Translations under genes and position numbers: made by a program
Source of the DNA: Acidobacteriota bacterium
Lineage (GTDB): Bacteria > Acidobacteriota > Terriglobia > Acidiferrales > UBA7541
Direction of reading: 5' to 3'
Assembly: GCA_003224235.1 (NCBI GenBank)
Contig: QHYU01000144.1
Span: 1-64,000, forward strand
Length of the DNA: 64,000 bases
The notes under the pieces: generated by a model
Database searches by the model: none
The model's input: the letters and a program-made list of their open reading frames with translations, nothing else
Told to the model about the DNA's origin: nothing
Shown here: in pieces, positions 62,041 to 64,000 of the stretch
How the letters are laid out: every line of letters begins with the position of its first letter
How positions within the stretch are numbered: position 1 is the stretch's first letter

Positions 62041-63123
62041 GGAGGTTATTACCTTGGCGGCGCGTTCGCGGATTTTAGCAGCGAGTGCGCGGTGTTCCGT
62101 GCAACCCACAACGCCTAGTGGAGGCACCTCGCGGGTGGCGGCCGCGACGCGAGTACGGAGGCGTTCGATGCGCGCATGGCTCGACTGCCACTCGGCCTGG
62201 CTAAATCGCCCCTGTTGGAATGCTCTTTCGACGGCGTCGAGTGCCGGGCGCACGGCCGACCAATCGTGGCAGAGCATGGCTGTGTCGGTACCGGCCAGTA
62301 AGGTTTCCACCGCCGCGTCGCCGGGGCCATAGCGCCGAGCGATAGCACCCATCCCCAGGTCGTCGGCCAGGATGACACCTTCAAACCTCATTTGCCGCCG
62401 CAGCGTCCCCGAGAGCATTTTCTGCGAAAGCGATGCAGGCCGCTCGCGGTCGATCTGGGGCAGCAGGATGTGCGCGGTCATGATTACCGGCACACCAACA
62501 GCAACGGCCTCGGCGAAGGGCACGAGTTCGACCTGATTCAGGCGGTCCAGCGTGCCGTTGAAAACGGGCAGATCCACGTGAGGGTCCACCTGGGTGTCGC
62601 CGTGGCCGGGATAGTGCTTGGCGCAAGCGAGCACGCCCCCGCTCTCGAGCCCACGGATAAATGCCGCACCCAGCCGGGCGACCTTGTGCGGGTCCGCGCC
62701 CAGGCTACGATCGGTGGTGACCGGGCTCGCCGGATTCATGGCCAGGTCCAGCATAGGCGCGAAGTTGAGGTTGCAGCCCACTGCGGCAAGCTCCGCTGCC
62801 ATGGCTTGCGCCGTGCGCTCCACCAGCGGTGGGTCGTCCACCAGGCCGAGCTCGGTTGGCGTCGGCCACGCCGTGAAGGGTTCCTTCAGCGCGTAGCGTG
62901 TGCCACCTTCCTGGTCGATACCGACCAAGACCGGTCGCCCTGCTGCTTGTTGAATCTCTTGCGTCAGGGCACACAACCCTTCGAGTCTCTCAAAGTTGCG
63001 ATGAAAGATAGCAACGCCCGCAAGGCCCTGCTTCAAGAGCACCCGCAGTTCATCGGGCAGGGAAGTGCCTTCAAATCCCAGCAGGAATCTTTCGAGCACC
63101 GTACTTGTGAAAGAACTTCCCAT
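62017..63123 (-). CDS. nagZ: Beta-N-acetylhexosaminidase NagZ (GH3)
   Basis: A 368-residue single-domain GH3 enzyme without a signal peptide. It removes GlcNAc from muropeptides in the cytoplasm during peptidoglycan recycling. Signatures: GIDQEGGTRYALK, NLNFAPMLDL, KHYPGHGDTQVDPHVDLPV (active-site loop, with the DPH His) and VILADDLGMGAIA with the nucleophile Asp. The C-terminus ends in a short domain with a basic tail, part of which lies in a dispersed repeat. ATG 63123 (MGSSFTSTVLERF) is preferred, though ATG 63153 is possible. This single-domain NagZ is distinct from the exported fusion at 24379. Confidence 0.93.
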   Translation of the reverse strand: MGSSFTSTVLERFLLGFEGTSLPDELRVLLKQGLAGVAIFHRNFERLEGLCALTQEIQQAAGRPVLVGIDQEGGTRYALKEPFTAWPTPTELGLVDDPPLVERTAQAMAAELAAVGCNLNFAPMLDLAMNPASPVTTDRSLGADPHKVARLGAAFIRGLESGGVLACAKHYPGHGDTQVDPHVDLPVFNGTLDRLNQVELVPFAEAVAVGVPVIMTAHILLPQIDRERPASLSQKMLSGTLRRQMRFEGVILADDLGMGAIARRYGPGDAAVETLLAGTDTAMLCHDWSAVRPALDAVERAFQQGRFSQAEWQSSHARIERLRTRVAAATREVPPLGVVGCTEHRALAAKIRERAAKVITSGTTDERR

Positions 63124-63369
63124 GTGCGTTTCGCGTTCTCCACGCGCCGCCATCTGCTATGATTCGCGCGCTGAAGGCGCGACTCCCCTAAGAGGGCCGC
63201 TCCCTCTTAGCGAGAAACGCCGGCATGGCGCGGGCTTCCTGTGGCCATTCACCGGTGTCGTACGAAGCGCGACAAGATCGCGGCAAGCGAAGATTCCGGC
63301 CCTGCCGGAAGGAATCTCTTGGTGAGATCCCTCGCGGAGTTTACTCCGAGAGAAGGGGAGCAAGTAAAG

Positions 63370-64000
63370 TTGAGAATCGAGGCGCGGGCACCAACCCGAA
63401 TTGATCTGGCCGGCGGCACGCTAGACATTTGGCCGCTCTACCTGTTCCATGAAGGCGCGGTGACGGTGAACGCGGCGATCACCCGCTACGCCACTTGTGT
63501 GATCGAAACTGGTGACAGCGAGCGAGCCGCTCAGCGGCGCACTACGAAAAGGAATAACAGGCGGATCGCGCTCGTTTCGCGCGACACCCGCCGCCGGGAG
63601 GCGTTCGCCTCGCTCCAGGCGCTCGACCGCGCCGGACATTACCGCCTGCCGCTGCTCGCGCAATTGGTGCGTTTCTTTCGGCCACGAACTGGCCTCGTGC
63701 TTACTACCAACTCCGAAGCGCCCGCGGGGGCGGGCATTGGTGGCTCAAGCGCGATGGCAGTGGCCATCTGCGCGGCGCTCGATCGGCTGACCGGCGCAGG
63801 CCTTGGCCTTGAGGAGTGGATCCATATTAGCCGGGACGCCGAAGCCATCGTAATCCATGTGCCCACGGGCACGCAGGACCACTACCCGGCCGCGTTTGGC
63901 GGCGCCAACGCCATCGAACTCGCCCCCGGCAGCGAGCGACGCAAGGCGCTGCGCGTCGATCTTGACCAACTCGAGCGCCGCTTGGTGCTCTGTTACACCG
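63370..64000 (+). CDS. GHMP-family sugar kinase (partial, runs off the window)
   Basis: The frame stays open to the last base, giving at least 210 residues. The start IEARAPTRIDLAGGTLDIWP is the substrate-binding opening of GHMP kinases such as heptose and galactose kinases. The ATP-binding loop is EAPAGAGIGGSSAMAVAICA. VPTGTQDHYPAAFGGANAIE (metal and catalytic Asp region) follows. TTG 63370 with GGGGAG nearby is the best start; an in-frame GTG at 63322 adds sixteen residues. D-glycero-D-manno-heptose-7-phosphate-kinase-like activity is possible but the substrate is not decided here. It is divergent from nagZ. Confidence 0.85.
   Translation, partial: MRIEARAPTRIDLAGGTLDIWPLYLFHEGAVTVNAAITRYATCVIETGDSERAAQRRTTKRNNRRIALVSRDTRRREAFASLQALDRAGHYRLPLLAQLVRFFRPRTGLVLTTNSEAPAGAGIGGSSAMAVAICAALDRLTGAGLGLEEWIHISRDAEAIVIHVPTGTQDHYPAAFGGANAIELAPGSERRKALRVDLDQLERRLVLCYT

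Overview
The window looks like a chromosomal segment of an Acidobacteriota bacterium. It is GC-rich. It carries an acidobacterial VWFA-related protein, a giant Oar-like TonB-dependent receptor with a carboxypeptidase-regulatory N-domain, two CRTAC1 (FG-GAP/ASPIC-UnbV) proteins, several TPR proteins and many PilZ-like proteins. This combination is typical of soil Acidobacteria. The assignment is an inference from gene content; no rRNA is present.

Layout. 0-6.2 kb is a decayed, mobile region: a ccmF fragment fused out of frame to the tail of another gene, an FKBP gene broken by a one-base frameshift, an IS110-family element, and a tyrosine integrase next to tRNA-Ser(GGA). 6.5-18 kb holds a sodium:solute symporter, the VWFA protein, a divergent pair of CRTAC1 paralogues, and two exported TPR proteins in line with the TonB-dependent receptor (to 21.5 kb). 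21.8-34 kb is a carbohydrate locus: a LacI regulator, glucokinase, a NagZ-like GH3 fused to a degenerate beta-lactamase-like domain, a SIS-domain sugar-phosphate isomerase/deaminase, a beta-hydroxyacid dehydrogenase, a PQQ-type sugar dehydrogenase and a PA14-containing GH3 beta-glucosidase. An AACCGTT motif recurs in its control regions. The locus probably imports and degrades amino-sugar or beta-glucan oligosaccharides.

34-49.4 kb carries tRNA-Gln, an M50 protease, a signalling group (PilZ-like proteins around an NtrC-type regulator that lacks its GAFTGA loop), secreted hypotheticals, a Tat-exported multicopper oxidase, a PEGA protein, a DHH phosphoesterase, an alkaline-phosphatase-superfamily protein, tRNA-Lys and a zinc-finger/PilZ protein. 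49.9-57.4 kb carries an ACT-domain protein, a thioredoxin-like gene with an in-frame UGA at the first position of its CxxC motif followed by a bSECIS-like hairpin (a strong selenoprotein candidate), a STAS protein, a PilZ-DnaJ-TPR fusion, an exported truncated haemoglobin beside a membrane cupredoxin, and a slipin/NfeD pair. 57.5-64 kb carries tRNA-Gly, an M28 peptidase, a nucleoside deoxyribosyltransferase-like protein, a YjjX-type NTPase, thymidine kinase, a second NagZ and the start of a GHMP kinase. GTTCATCTGTGG-type dispersed repeats lie between several of these last genes.

The most notable item is the UGA-containing thioredoxin-like gene at 50448-51038, which a standard gene caller would truncate or miss.
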